This document shows, one piece after another, positions 1-11,100 of a stretch of 64,000 nucleotides of DNA. The DNA lies in assembly GCA_949126835.1 (NCBI GenBank), contig CASBPS010000131.1:64501-128500 (forward strand). The letters run 5' to 3'. Below the pieces are notes generated by a model. That model had not been told where the DNA came from, did not search any database, and worked only from the letters and a program-made list of their open reading frames with translations. Position 1 is the stretch's first letter, and the number at the start of each line of letters is the position of its first letter. This DNA is from Anisus vortex. Its lineage: Eukaryota; Mollusca; Gastropoda; Planorbidae. The translations under genes were made by a program, and so were the position numbers.

Positions 1-187
1 CCAAAACCAGAAATCTGCTTTTCAAGTCGTTGTACGGTTTCTGGAGAAGCCAAATCCACAAATCTTCTTGTCAAGTCGTTGTACGGCCAGTAGAGAAGCC
101 AAAACCACAAATCTGCTGTATTACGGCGAAAAGAGAAGCCAAAACCACAAATCTGCTATTCAAGTCGTTGTACGGTCAGAACAGAAG

Positions 188-238
188 CACCATTAGCACA
201 AATCTGCTAGTCAAGTCGTTGTACGGTTTTTGGAGAAG
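188..238 (+). repeat. Phase-marking monomer H (51 bp, caccatta type), first of 112 copies
   Basis: H begins caccatta where all other monomers begin ccaaaac, then acaaatctgctag, the caagtcgtt module and a T-class tail. It starts each HOR as defined here. Starts read by eye: 188, 1400, 1768, 2273, 2779, 4052, 4420, 4788, 5375, 6068, 6574, 7249, 7827, 8195, 8563, 9068, 9574, 10249, 10826, 11194, 11699, 12205, 12740, 13246, 13782, 14503, 15090, 15733, 16012, 16687, 17265, 17633, 18001, 18506, 19012, 19687, 20264, 20632, 21137, 21643, 22178, 22684, 23220, 23895, 24473, 24841, 25209, 25714, 26220, 26896, 27473, 27841, 28346, 28852, 29387, 29893, 30429, 31735, 32103, 32609, 33115, 33483, 33989, 34445, 34862, 35534, 36255, 36761, 37437, 37805, 38478, 39154, 40044, 40411, 41083, 41589, 42662, 43030, 43703, 44209, 44885, 45253, 46143, 46649, 47324, 48000, 48672, 49178, 49725, 50093, 50983, 51489, 52165, 52742, 53458, 54004, 54372, 55262, 55768, 56444, 57021, 57737, 58412, 59088, 59760, 60226, 60773, 61141, 62031, 62537, 63213, 63790. 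Confidence 0.93.
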
Positions 239-317
239 CCAAAACAACAAATCTGCTTTTTAAGTCCTTGTACGGCCAGAAAAGAAGCCAAAACTAGAAA
301 TCTGCTATTCAAGTCGT

Positions 318-323
318 CGTACG
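318..323. repeat. Proximal-half B variant cgtacg, first copy
   Basis: In some B monomers gtcgttgtacgg reads gtcgtcgtacgg, which makes the perfect palindrome cgtacg. Seen near 318, 4180, 5505, 7957, 9335, 10956, 15210, 17395, 18775, 20396, 24603, 25980 and 27604. I found none after about 27.6 kb. It is a sequence marker of the proximal domain. Confidence 0.8.
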
Positions 324-1399
324 GTTTGTGGAGAGAGCCAAAACCATAAATCTGTTTTGTACGGCCAGAAAATGAGCCAAAACAAGAAATCTGCTATTCA
401 AATCGTTGTACGGTTTGTGGAGAGAGCCAAAACCATAAATCTGCTTTTTAAGTCCTTGTACGGCCAGATAAGAAGCCAAAACTAGAAATCTGCTATTCAA
501 GTCGTTGTACGGTTTGTGGAGAGAGCCAAAACCATAAATCATTTGTGTTACGGCCAAAAGAGAAGCTAAAACCACAAATCTTCTTTTCAAGTCGTTGTAT
601 GGCCAAAAAAGAAGCCAAAACAAGAAATCTGCTATTCAAGTCGTTGTACGGTTTGTGGAGAGAGCCAAAACCACAAATCTGCTGTGTTACGGCCAAAAGA
701 GAAGCTGAAACCACAAATCTTCTTTTCAAGTCGTTGTACGGCCAGAAAAAAAGCCAAAACCAGAAATCTGCTGTTTTACGGCCAGAAAAGGAGCCAAAAC
801 CACAAATCTGCTGTTTTACGGCCAAAAGAGAAGCCAAAACCATAAATCTGCTGTGTTACGGCCAAAAGATAAGCTAAAACAACAAATCTTCTTTTCAAGT
901 CGTTGTACGGCCAGAAAAGGAGCCAAAACAAGAAATCTGCTATTCAAGTCGTTGTACGGATTGTGGAAAAGCCAAAACCACAAATCTGCTTTTGTACGGC
1001 CAGAAAAGGAGCCAAAACAAAAAATCTGCTTTTCAAGTCGTTGTACGGTTTCTGGAGAAGCCAAAACCACAAATCTGCTTTTGTACGGCCAGTAGAGAAG
1101 CCAAAACCACAAATCTGCTGTATTATGGCGAAAAGAGAAGCCAAAACCACAAATCTGCTATTCAAGTCGTTGTACCAAAAGCCAAAACCACAAATCTGCT
1201 TTTGTACGGCCAGAAAAGAAGCCAAAACCACAAATCTGCTGTTTTAAGGCCAAAAGAGAAGCAAAAACCAGAAATCTGCTTTTACAGTCGTTGTACGGTT
1301 TCTGGAGAAGCCAAAACCACAAATCTGCTGTATTACGGCGAAAAGAGAGGCCAAAACCACAAATCTGCTATTCAAGTCGTTGTACGGCCAGAACAGAAG

Positions 1400-2778
1400 C
1401 ACCATTACCACAAATCTGCTAGTCAAGTCGTTGTACGGTTTGTAGAGAAGCCAAAACAACAAATCTGCTTTTTAAGTCCTTGTACGGCCAGAAAAGAAGC
1501 CAAAACTAGATATCTGCTATTCAAGTCGTTGTACGGTTTGTGGAGAGAGCCAAAACCATAAATCTGTTTTTGTACGGCCAGAAAAGGAGCCAAAACCAGA
1601 AATCTGCTTTTCAAGTCTTTGTACGGTTTCTGGAGAAGCCAAAACCACAAATCTGCTTTTGTACGGCCAGTAGAGAAGCCAAAACCACAAATCTGCTGTA
1701 TTACGGCGAAAAGAGAAGCCAAAACCACAAATCTGCTTTTCAAGTCGTTGTACGGCCAGAACAGAAGCACCATTACCACAAATCTGCTAGTCAAGTCGTT
1801 GTACGGTTTGTTGAGAAGCCAAAACAACAAATCTGCTTTTTAAGTCCTTGTACGGCCAGAAAAGAAGCCAAAACTAGAAATCTGCTATTCAAGTCGTTGT
1901 ACGGTTTGTGGAGAGAGCCAAAACCATAAATCTGCTGTGTTACGGCCAAAAGAGAAGCTAAAATCACAAATCTTCTTGTCAAGTCGTTGTATGGCCAAAA
2001 AAGAAGCCAAAACAAGAAATCTGCTATTCAAGTCGTTGTACGGTTTGTGGAAAAGCCAAAACCACAAATCTGCTTTTGTACGGCCAGAAAAGGAGCCAAA
2101 ACCAGAAATCTGCTTTTCAAGTCGTTGTACGGTTTCTTGAGAAGCCAAAACCACAAATCTGCTTTTGTACGGCTAGTAGAGAAGCCAAAACCACAAATCT
2201 GCTGTATACGGCGAAAAGAGAAGCCAAAACCACAAATCTGCTATTCAAGTCGTTGTACGGCCAGAACAGAAGCACCATTACCACAAATCTGCTAGTCAAG
2301 TCGTTATACGGTTTGTTGAGAAGCCAAAACAACAAATCTGCTTTTTAAGTCCTTGTACGGCCAGAAAAAAAGCCAAAACTAGAAATCTGCTATTCAAGTC
2401 GTTGTACGGTTTATGGAGAGAGCCAAAACCATAAATCTGCTGTGTTACGGCCAAAAGAGAAGCTAAAACCACAAATCTTCTTGTCAAGTCGTTGTACGGC
2501 CAGAAAAGAAGCCAAAACAAGAAATCTGCTATTCAAGTCGTTATACGGATTGTGGAAAAGCCAAAACCTCAAATCTGCTTTTGTACGGCCAGAAAAGGAG
2601 CCAAAACCAGAAATCTGCTTTTCAAGTCGTTGTACGGTTTCTGGAGAAGCCAAAACCACAAATCTGCTTTTGTACGGCTAGTAGAGAAGCCAAAACCACA
2701 AATCTGCTGTATTACGGCGAAAAGAGAAGCCAAAACCACAAATCTGCTATTCAAGTCGTTGTACGGCCAGAACAGAAG
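1400..2778. repeat. Block of three HORs: 368, 505 and 506 bp
   Basis: H starts at 1400, 1768 and 2273. This is the same order (368, 505, 506) that recurs at 8195, 17633 and 24841 inside the larger units, so a recognisable part of the 3.0 kb super-repeat is already present here. The stretch from about 1937 corresponds to 5732 onward at offset 3795. Confidence 0.82.
2273..2778. repeat. Exemplar 506-bp HOR (11 monomers)
   Basis: Monomers: H 2273-2323, A 2324-2372, B 2373-2422, C' 2423-2462 (40, gtgttacggccaaaag), I 2463-2511 (49, ctaaaacc start, aatcttcttg), J 2512-2560 (49, attgtggaaaag tail), K 2561-2600 (40, ccagaaaaggag tail), D 2601-2649, E 2650-2689, F 2690-2729, G 2730-2778. The sum is 506. 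The frame H-A-B and D-E-F-G is the same as in the 368-bp HOR; the cassette is C'-I-J-K. The 505-bp version has a 1-bp shorter F (tatacggcg, or a ttggcg form). Confidence 0.92.
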
Positions 2779-4051
2779 CACCATTACCACAAATCTGCTA
2801 GTCAAGTCGTTGTACGGTTTGTGGAGAAGCCAAAACAACAAATCTGCTTTTTAAGTCCTTGTACGGCCAGAAAAAAAGCCAAAACTAGAAATCTGCTATT
2901 CAAGTCGTTGTACGGTTTGTGGAGAGAGCCAAAACCACAAATCTGCTGTGTTACGGCCAAAAGAGAAGCTGAAACCACAAATCTTCTTTTCAAGTCGTTG
3001 TACGGCCAGAAAAAAAGACAAAACCAGAAATCTGCTGTTTTACGGCCAGAAAAGGAGCCAAAACCACAAATCTGCTGTTTTACGGCCAAAAGAGAAGCCA
3101 AAACCATAAATCTGCTGTGTTACGGCCAAAAGATAAGCTAAAACTACAAATCTTCTTTTCAAGTCGTTGTACGGCCAGAAAAGGAGCCAAAACAAGAAAT
3201 CTGCTATTCAAGTCGTTGTACGGATTGTGGAAAAGCCAAAACCACAAATCTGCTTTAGTACGGCCAGAAAAGGAGCCAAAACCAGAAATCTGCTGTTTTA
3301 CGGCCAGAAAAGGAGCCAAAACCACAAATCTGCTGTTTTACGGCCAAAAGAGAAGCCAAAACCATAAATCTGCTGTGTTACGGCCAAAAGATAAGCTAAA
3401 ACTACAAATCTTCTTTTCAAGTCGTTGTACGGCCAGAAAAGGAGCCAAAACAAGAAATCTGCTATTCAAATCGTTGTACGGTTTGTGGAGAGAGCCAAAA
3501 CCATAAATCTGCTGTTTTACGGCCAGAAAAGAAGCCAAAACAAGAAATCTGCTATTCAAGTCGTTGTACCAAAAGCCAAAACCACAAATCTGCTTTTGTA
3601 CGGCCAGAAAAGGAGCCAAAACCACAAATCTGCTGTTTTAAGGCCAAAAGAGAAGCAAAAACCAGAAATCTGCTATTCAAGTCGTTGTACGGACTGTGGA
3701 AACGCCAAAACCACAAATCTGCTTTTGTACGGCCAGTAGAGAAGCCAAAACCACAAATCTGCTGTTTTACGGTTAGAAAAGAAGCCAAAACAAGAAATCT
3801 GCTATTCAAGTCGTTGTACGGATTGTGGAAAAGCCAAAACCACAAATCTGCTTTTGTACGGCCAGAATAGGAGCCAAAACCAGAAATCTGCTTTTCAAGT
3901 CGTTGTACGGTTTCTGGAGAAGCCAAAACCACAAATCTGCTTTTGTACGGCCAGTAGAGAAGCCAGAACCACAAATCTGCTGTATTACGGCGAAAAGAGA
4001 AGCCAAAACCACAAATCTGCTATTCAAGTCGTTGTACGGCCAGAACAGAAG
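2779..4051. repeat. H-less 1273-bp block with a 258-bp tandem duplication
   Basis: No H marker lies between 2779 and 4052. A six-monomer segment (40+49+49+40+40+40 = 258 bp) is duplicated: the ccaaaagataag/ctaaaactac pair near 3123 recurs at 3381. The block contains a 41-bp truncated monomer at 3535-3575, the actgtggaaacg monomer and the rare ggttagaaaagaag tail. It therefore combines cassettes of the 15-mer, 13-mer and 12-mer HORs without their frames. Confidence 0.8.
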
Positions 4052-4787
4052 CACCATTAACACTAATCTGCTAGTCAAGTCGTTGTACGGTTTGTGGAGA
4101 AGCCAAAACAACAAATCTGCTTTTTAAGTCCTTGTACGGCCAGAAAAGAAGCCAAAACTAGAAATCTGCTATTTAAGTCGTCGTACGGTTTGTGGAGAGA
4201 GCCAAAACCATAAATCTGTTTTTGTACGGCCAGAAAATGAGCCAAAACCAGAAATCTGCTTTTCAAGTCTTTGTACGGTTTCTGGAGAAGCCAAAACCAC
4301 AAATCTGCTTTTGTACGGCCAGTAGAGAAGCCAAAACCACAAATCTGCTGTATTACGGCGAAAAGAGAAGCCAAAACCACAAATCTGCTATTCACGTCGT
4401 TGTACGGCCAGAACAGAAGCACCATTACCACAAATCTGCTAGTCAAGTCGTTGTACGGTTTGTGGAGAAGCCAAAACAACAAATCTGCTTTTTAAGTCCT
4501 TGTACGGCCAGAAAAGAAGCCAAAACTAGAAATCTGCTATTCAAGTCGTTGTACGGTTTGTGGAGAGAGCCAAAACCATAAATCTGTTTTTGTACGGCCA
4601 GAAAAGGAGCCAAAACCAGAAATCTGCTTTTCAAGTCTTTGTACGGTTTCTGGAGAAGCCAAAACCACAAATCTGCTTTTGTACGGCCAGTAGAGAAGCC
4701 AAAACCACAAATCTGCTGTATTACTGCGAAAAGAGAAGCCAAAACAACAAATCTGCTATTCAAGTCGTTGTACGGCCAGAACAGAAG
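4052..4787. repeat. Tandem pair of 368-bp HORs
   Basis: H starts at 4052, 4420 and 4788, giving two complete 368-bp units. The same pair is found at 7827-8562, 17265-18000 and 24473-25208. The first unit carries the cgtacg form of B. The pair at offset 3775 (7827) is its closest counterpart. Confidence 0.88.
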
Positions 4788-5374
4788 CACCATTACCACA
4801 AATCTGCTGGTCAAGTCGTTGTACGGTTTGTTGAGAAGCCAAAACAACAAATCTGCTTTTTAAGTCCTTGTACGGCCAGAAAAGAAGCCAAAACTAGAAA
4901 TCTGCTATTCAAATCGTTGTACGGTTTGTGGATAGAGCCAAAACCATAAATCTGCTGTTTTACGGCCAGAAAAGAAGCCAAAACAAGAAATCTGCTATTC
5001 AAGTCGTTGTACCAAAAGCCAAAACCACAAATCTGCTTTTGTACGGCCAGAAAAGGAGCCAAAACCACAAATCTGCTGTTTTAAGGCCAAAAGAGAAGCA
5101 AAAACCAGAAATCTGCTATTCAAGTCGTTGTACGGACTGTGGAAAAGCCAAAACCACAAATCTGCTTTTGTAAGGCCAGAATAGGAGCCAAAACCAGAAA
5201 TCTGCTTTTCAAGTCGTTGTACGGTTTCTGGAGAAGCCAAATCCACAAATCTTCTTGTCAAGTCGTTGTACGGCCAGTAGAGAAGCCAAAACCACAAATC
5301 TGCTGTATTACGGCGAAAAGAGAAGCCAAAACCACAAATCTGCTATTCAAGTCGTTGTACGGCCAGAACAGAAG
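4788..5374. repeat. 587-bp HOR, 13-mer type with a split E
   Basis: This unit has the 578-bp cassette, including a 41-bp truncated monomer at 4978-5018, but near its end carries the aatccacaaatcttcttg long monomer in place of a short E. That gives 9 bp more (587), the length of the caagtcgtt module. Its partner is 14503-15089 (offset 9715). Confidence 0.82.
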
Positions 5375-6067
5375 CACCATTAGCACAAATCTGCTAGTCA
5401 AGTCGTTGTACGGTTTTTGGAGAAGCCAAAACAACAAATCTGCTTTTTAAGTCCTTGTACGGCCAGAAAAGAAGCCAAAACTAGAAATCTGCTATTCAAG
5501 TCGTCGTACGGTTTGTGGAGAGAGCCAAAACCATAAATCTGTTTTGTACGGCCAGAAAATGAGCCAAAACAAGAAATCTGCTATTCAAATCGTTGTACGG
5601 TTTGTGGAGAGAGCCAAAACCATAAATCTGCTTTTTAAGTCCTTGTACGGCCAGATAAGAAGCCAAAACTAGAAATCTGCTATTCAAGTCGTTGTACGGT
5701 TTGTGGAGAGAGCCAAAACCATAAATCTGCTGTGTTACGGCCAAAAGAGAAGCTAAAACCACAAATCTTCTTTTCAAGTCGTTGTATGGCCAAAAAAGAA
5801 GCCAAAACAAGAAATCTGCTATTCAAGTCGTTGTACGGATTGTGGAAAAGCCAAAACCACAAATCTGCTTTTGTACGGCCAGAAAAGGAGCCAAAACCAG
5901 AAATCTGCTTTTCAAGTCGTTGTACGGTTTCTGGAGAAGCCAAAACCACAAATCTGCTTTTGTACGGCTAGTAGAGAAGCCAAAACCACAAATCTGCTGT
6001 ATACGGCGAAAAGAGAAGCCAAAACCACAAATCTGCTATTCAAGTCGTTGTACGGCCAGAACAGAAG
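5375..6067. repeat. 693-bp HOR (15 monomers) with an internal repeat of the A-B step
   Basis: Lengths: H51, A49, B50 (tcgtcgtacgg variant), C39, 50 (B-like), 49 (A-like tail ccagataagaag), B50, C'40, I49 (tatggccaaaa), J49, K40, D49, E40, F39, G49, total 693. The A/B-type pair occurs twice, as if part of the frame had been duplicated inside the cassette. The first 660 bases or so correspond to 188-850 at offset 5187, and the whole unit to 15090-15732 minus one 50-bp monomer. Confidence 0.85.
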
Positions 6068-6573
6068 CACCATTACCACAAATCTGCTAGTCAAGTCGTT
6101 GTACGGTTTGTTGAGAAGCCAAAACAACAAATCTGCTTTTTAAGTCCTTGTACGGCCAGAAAAAAAGCCAAAACTAGAAACATGCTATTCAAGTCGTTGT
6201 ACGGTTTATGGAGAGAGCCAAAACCATAAATCTGCTGTGTTACGGCCAAAAGAGAAGCTAAATCCACAAATCTTCTTGTCAAGTCGTTGTACGGCCAGAA
6301 AAGAAGCCAAAACAAGAAATCTAATATTCAAGTCGTTATACGGATTGTGGAAAAGCCAAAACCTCAAATCTGCTTTTGTACGGCCAGAAAAGGAGCCAAA
6401 ACAAGAAATCTGCTTTTCAAGTCGTTGTACGGTTTCTGGAGAAGCCAAAACCACAAATCTGCTTTTGTACGGCTAGTAGAGAAGCCAAAACCACAAATCT
6501 GCTGTTTTACGGCGAAAAGAGAAGCCAAAACCACAAATCTGCTATTCAAGTCGTTGTACGGCCAGAACAGAAG

Positions 6574-7248
6574 CACCATTACCACAAATCTGCTAGTCAA
6601 GTCGTTGTACGGTTTGTGGAGAAGCCAAAACAACAAATCTGCTTTTTAAGTCCTTGTACGGCCAGAAAAGAAGCCAAAACTAGAAATCTGCTATTCAAGT
6701 CGTTGTACGGTTTGTGGAGAGAGCCAAAACCACAAATCTGCTGTGTTACGGCCAAAAGAGAAGCTGAAACCACAAATCTTCTTTTCAAGTCGTTGTACGG
6801 CCAGAAAAAAAGCCAAAACAAGAAATCTGCTGTTTTACGGCCAGAAAAGGAGCCAAAACCACAAATCTGCTGTTTTACGGCCAAAAGAGAAGTCAAAACC
6901 ATAAATCTGCTGTGTTACGGCCAAAAGATAAGCTAAAACTACAAATCTTTTTTTCAAGTCGTTGTACGGCCAGAAAAGGAGCCAAAACAAGAAATCTGCT
7001 ATTCAAGTCGTTGTACGGATTGTGGAAAAGCCAAAACCACAAATCTGCTTTTGTACGGCCAGAAAAGGAGCCAAAACCAGAAATCTGCTTTTCAAGTCGT
7101 TGTACGGTTTCTGGAGAAGCCAAAACCACAAATCTGCTTTTGTACTGCCAGTAGAGAAGCCAAAACAACAAATCTGCTGTATTATGGCGAAAAGAGAAGC
7201 CAAAACCACAAATCTGCTATTCAAGTCGTTGTACGGCCAAAACAGAAG
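6574..7248. repeat. Exemplar 675-bp HOR (15 monomers)
   Basis: Lengths in order: H51, A49, B50, 40 (gtgttacggcc), 49 (ctgaaacc start), 40, 40, 40 (tcaaaacc start, ccaaaagataag tail), 49 (ctaaaactac start), 49 (attgtggaaaag tail), 40, D49, E40, F40, G49, total 675. It equals the 506-bp HOR plus four extra monomers (169 bp). It carries the longest cassette (eight monomers) of the regular proximal HORs. Copies start at 9574, 16012, 19012, 23220 and 26220 (676, one extra A in an A run near 26455). Confidence 0.9.
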
Positions 7249-7826
7249 CACCATTACCACAAATCTGCTAGTCAAGTCGTTGTACGATTTGTGGAGAAGC
7301 CAAAACAACAAATCTGCTTTTTAAGTCCTTGTACGGCCAGATAAGAAGCCAAAACTAGAAATCTGCTTTTCAAGTCGTTGTACGGTTTGTGGAGAGAGCC
7401 AAAACCATAAATCTGCTGTTTTACGGCCAGAAAAGAAGCCAAAACCAGAAATCTGCTATTCAAGTCGTTGTACCAAAAGCCAAAACCACAAATCTGCTTT
7501 TGTACGGCCAGAAAAGGAGCCAAAACCACAAATTTGCTGTTTTAAGGCCAAAAGAGAAGCAAAAACCAGAAATCTGCTATTCAAGTCGTTGTACGGACTG
7601 TGGAAACGCCAAAACCACAAATCTGCTTTTGTAAGGCCAGAATAGGAGCCAAAACCAGAAATCTGCTTTTCAAGTCGTTGTACGGTTTCTGGAGAAGCCA
7701 AAACCACAAATCTGCTTTTGTACGGCCAGTAGAGAAGCCAAAACCACAAATCTGCTGTATTACGGCGAAAAGAGAAGCCAAAACCACAAATCTGCTATTC
7801 AAGTCGTTGTACGGCCAGAACAGAAG
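7249..7826. repeat. Exemplar 578-bp HOR (13 monomers) with 41-bp truncated monomer
   Basis: H, A and B occupy 7249-7398 and D-E-F-G occupy 7649-7826. The six-monomer cassette is 7399-7438 (40), 7439-7479 (41, tail truncated to ccaaaag directly after gtac), 7480-7519 (40), 7520-7559 (40, gttttaaggcc), 7560-7608 (49, caaaaacc start, actgtggaaacg tail) and 7609-7648 (40, ccagaataggag tail). The sum is 578. The 577-bp version has a 39-bp member (ctttttacgg). Related copies start at 10249, 16687, 19687, 23895, 26896, 52165, 56444 and 63213. Confidence 0.9.
7439..7479. repeat. 41-bp truncated monomer, exemplar of 14 copies
   Basis: It carries the caagtcgtt module, but after gtac goes straight to caaaag, so the tail is about 8 bp shorter than in a 49-bp monomer. 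Copies read by eye start at 1141, 3535, 4978, 7439, 10439, 14693, 16877, 19877, 24085, 27086, 31347, 52355, 56634 and 63403. None lies between 31.4 and 52.3 kb. It marks the 13-mer HOR. Confidence 0.88.
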
Positions 7827-8194
7827 CACCATTAGCACAAATCTGCTAGTCAAGTCGTTGTACGGTTTGTGGAGAAGCCAAAACAACAAATCTGCTTTTT
7901 AAGTCCTTGTACGGCCAGAAAAGAAGCCAAAACTAGAAATCTGCTATTCAAGTCGTCGTACGGTTTGTGGAGAGAGCCAAAACCATAAATCTGTTTTTGT
8001 ACGGCCAGAAAATGAGCCAAAACCAGAAATCTGCTTTTCAAGTCTTTGTACGGTTTCTGGAGAAGCCAAAACCACAAATCTGCTTTTGTACGGCCAGTAG
8101 AGAAGCCAAAACCACAAATCTGCTGTATTACGGCGAAAAGAGAAGCCAAAACCACAAATCTGCTATTCAAGTCGTTGTACGGCCAGAACAGAAG
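7827..8194. repeat. Exemplar 368-bp HOR (8 monomers, H-A-B-C-D-E-F-G)
   Basis: Monomers: H 7827-7877 (51), A 7878-7926 (49, ccaaaacaac start, C tail), B 7927-7976 (50, ccaaaactag start, gtggagagag tail), C 7977-8016 (40), D 8017-8065 (49, ctggagaag tail), E 8066-8105 (40, ccagtagagaag tail), F 8106-8145 (40, gtattacggcg), G 8146-8194 (49, ccagaacagaag tail). The sum is exactly 368. It is the shortest common HOR, with a one-monomer cassette (C). Other 368-bp copies start at 1400, 4052, 4420, 8195, 10826, 17265, 17633, 20264, 24473, 24841, 27473, 31735, 33115, 37437, 42662, 44885, 49725, 54004 and 60773; one at 40044 is 367. Confidence 0.92.
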
Positions 8195-11100
8195 CACCAT
8201 TACCACAAATCTGCTAGTCAAGTCGTTGTACGGTTTGTGGAGAAGCCAAAACAACAAATCTGCTTTTTAAGTCCTTGTACGGCCAGAAAAGAAGCCAAAA
8301 CTAGAAATCTGCTATTCAAGTCGTTGTACGGTTTGTGGAGAGAGCCAAAACCATAAATCTGTTTTTGTACGGCCAGAAAAGGAGCCAAAACCAGAAATCT
8401 GCTTTTCAAGTCTTTGTACGGTTTCTGGAGAAGCCAAAACCACAAATCTGCTTTTGTACGGCCAGTAGAGAAGCCAAAACCACAAATCTGCTGTATTACT
8501 GCGAAAAGAGAAGCCAAAACCACAAATCTGCTATTCAAGTCGTTGTACGGCCAGAACAGAAGCACCATTACCACAAATCTGCTAGTCAAGTCGTTGTACG
8601 GTTTGTTGAGAAGCCAAAACAACAAATCTGCTTTTTAAGTCCTTGTACGGCGAGAAAAGAAGCCAAAACTAGAAATCTGCTATTCAAGTCGTTGTACGGT
8701 TTGTGGAGAGAGCCAAAACCATAAATCTGCTGTGTTACGGCCAAAAGAGAAGCTAAAACCACAAATCTTCTTGTCAAGTCGTTGTATGGCCAAAAAAGAA
8801 GCCAAAACAAGAAATCTGCTATTCAAGTCGTTGTACGGATTGTGGAAAAGCCAAAACCACAAATCTGCTTTTGTACGGCCAGAAAAGGAGCCAAAACAAG
8901 AAATCTGCTTTTCAAGTCGTTGTACGGTTTCTGGAGAAGCCAAAACCACAAATCTGCTTTTGTACGGCTAGTAGAGAAGCCAAAACCACAAATCTGCTGT
9001 ATACGGCGAAAAGAGAAGCCAAAACCACAAATCTGCTATTCAAGTCGTTGTACGGCCAGAACAGAAGCACCATTACCACAAATCTGCTAGTCAAGTCGTT
9101 GTACGGTTTGTTGAGAAGCCAAAACAACAAATCTGCTTTTTAAGTCCTTGTACGGCCAGAAAAAAGCCAAAACTAGAAATCTGCTATTCAAGTCGTTGTA
9201 CGGTTTATGGAGAGAGCCAAAACCATAAATCTGCTGTGTTACGGCCAAAAGAGAAGCTAAATCCACAAATCTTCTTGTCAAGTCCTTGTACGGCCAGAAA
9301 AGAAGCCAAAACTAGAAATCTGCTATTCAAGTCGTCGTACGGTTTGTGGAGAGAGCCAAAACCATAAATCTGTTTTTGTACGGCCAGAAAATGAGCCAAA
9401 ACCAGAAATCTGCTTTTCAAGTCTTTGTACGGTTTCTGGAGAAGCCAAAACCACAAATCTGCTTTTGTACGGCCAGTAGAGAAGCCAAAACCACAAATCT
9501 GCTGTATTACGGCGAAAAGAGAAGCCAAAACCACAAATCTGCTATTCAAGTCGTTGTACGGCCAGAACAGAAGCACCATTACCACAAATCTGCTAGTCAA
9601 GTCGTTGTACGGTTTGTGGAGAAGCCAAAACAACAAATCTGCTTTTTAAGTCTTTGTACGGCCAGAAAAGAAGCCAAAACTAGAAATCTGCTATTCAAGT
9701 CGTTGTACGGTTTGTGGAGAGAGCCAAAACCACAAATCTGCTGTGTTACGGCCAAAAGAGAAGCTGAAACCACAAATCTTCTTTTCAAGTCGTTGTACGG
9801 CCAGAAAAAAAGCCAAAACCAGAAATCTGCTGTTTTACGGCCAGAAAAGGAGCCAAAACCACAAATCTGCTGTTTTACGGCCAAAAGAGAAGTCAAAACC
9901 ATAAATCTGCTGTGTTACGGCCAAAAGATAAGCTAAAACTACAAATCTTCTTTTCAAGTCGTTGTACGGCCAGAAAAGGAGCCAAAACAAGAAATCTGCT
10001 ATTCAAGTCGTTGTACGGATTGTGGAAAAGCCAAAACCACAAATCTGCTTTTGTACGGCCAGAAAAGGAGCCAAAACCAGAAATCTGCTTTTCAAGTCGT
10101 TGTACGGTTTCTGGAGAAGCCAAAACCACAAATCTGCTTTTGTACGACCAGTAGAGAAGCCAAAACAACAAATCTGCTGTATTATGGCGAAAAGAGAAGC
10201 CAAAACCACAAATCTGCTATTCAAGTCGTTGTACGGCCAAAACAGAAGCACCATTACCACAAATCTGCTAGTCAAGTCGTTGTACGGTTTGTGGAGAAGC
10301 CAAAACAACAAATCTGCTTTTTAAGTCCTTGTACGGCCAGATAAGAAGCCAAAACTAGAAATCTGCTATTCAAGTCGTTGTACGGTTTGTGGAGAGAGCC
10401 AAAACCATAAATCTGCTGTTTTACGGCCAGAAAAGAAGCCAAAACAAGAAATCTGCTATTCAAGTCGTTGTACCAAAAGCCAAAACCACAAATCTGCTTT
10501 TTACGGCCAGAAAAGGAGCCAAAACCACAAATCTGCTGTTTTAAGGCCAAAAGAGAAGCAAAAACCAGAAATCTGCTATTCAAGTCGTTGTACGGACTGT
10601 GGAAACGCCAAAACCACAAATCTGCTTTTGTAAGGCCAGAATAGGAGCCAAAACCAGAAATCTGCTTTTCAAGTCGTTGTACGGTTTCTGGAGAAGCCAA
10701 AACCACAAATCTGCTTTTGTACGGCCAGTAGAGAAGCCAAAACCACAAATCTGCTGTATTACGGCGAAAAGAGAAGCCAAAACCACAAATCTGCTATTCA
10801 AGTCGTTGTACGGCCAGAACAGAAGCACCATTAGCACAAATCTGCTAGTCAAGTCGTTGTACGGTTTGTGGAGAAGCCAAAACAACAAATCTGCTTTTTA
10901 AGTCCTTGTACGGCCAGAAAAGAAGCCAAAACTAGAAATCTGCTATTCAAGTCGTCGTACGGTTTGTGGAGAGAGCCAAAACCATAAATCTGTTTTTGTA
11001 CGGCCAGAAAAGGAGCCAAAACCAGAAATCTGCTTTTCAAGTCTTTGTACGGTTTCTGGAGAAGCCAAAACCACAAATCTGCTTTTGAACGGCCAGTAGA

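Larger units (their letters stand above)
1..1399. repeat. Left-edge block, about 1.2 kb HOR between H at 188 and H at 1400
   Basis: The window opens on the first base of a D-type monomer (ccaaaaccag...ctggagaag). Bases 1 to roughly 840 repeat at offset +5187 (5188 to about 6030), sharing the rare aatccacaaatcttcttg monomer at 52 and the cgtacg variant at 318-323. The 1212-bp H-to-H gap is longer than any regular HOR. It contains cassette monomers of both the 13-mer and 15-mer types, including the 41-bp truncated monomer at 1141-1181, so an H was probably lost here. The array continues to the left of the window. Confidence 0.8.
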
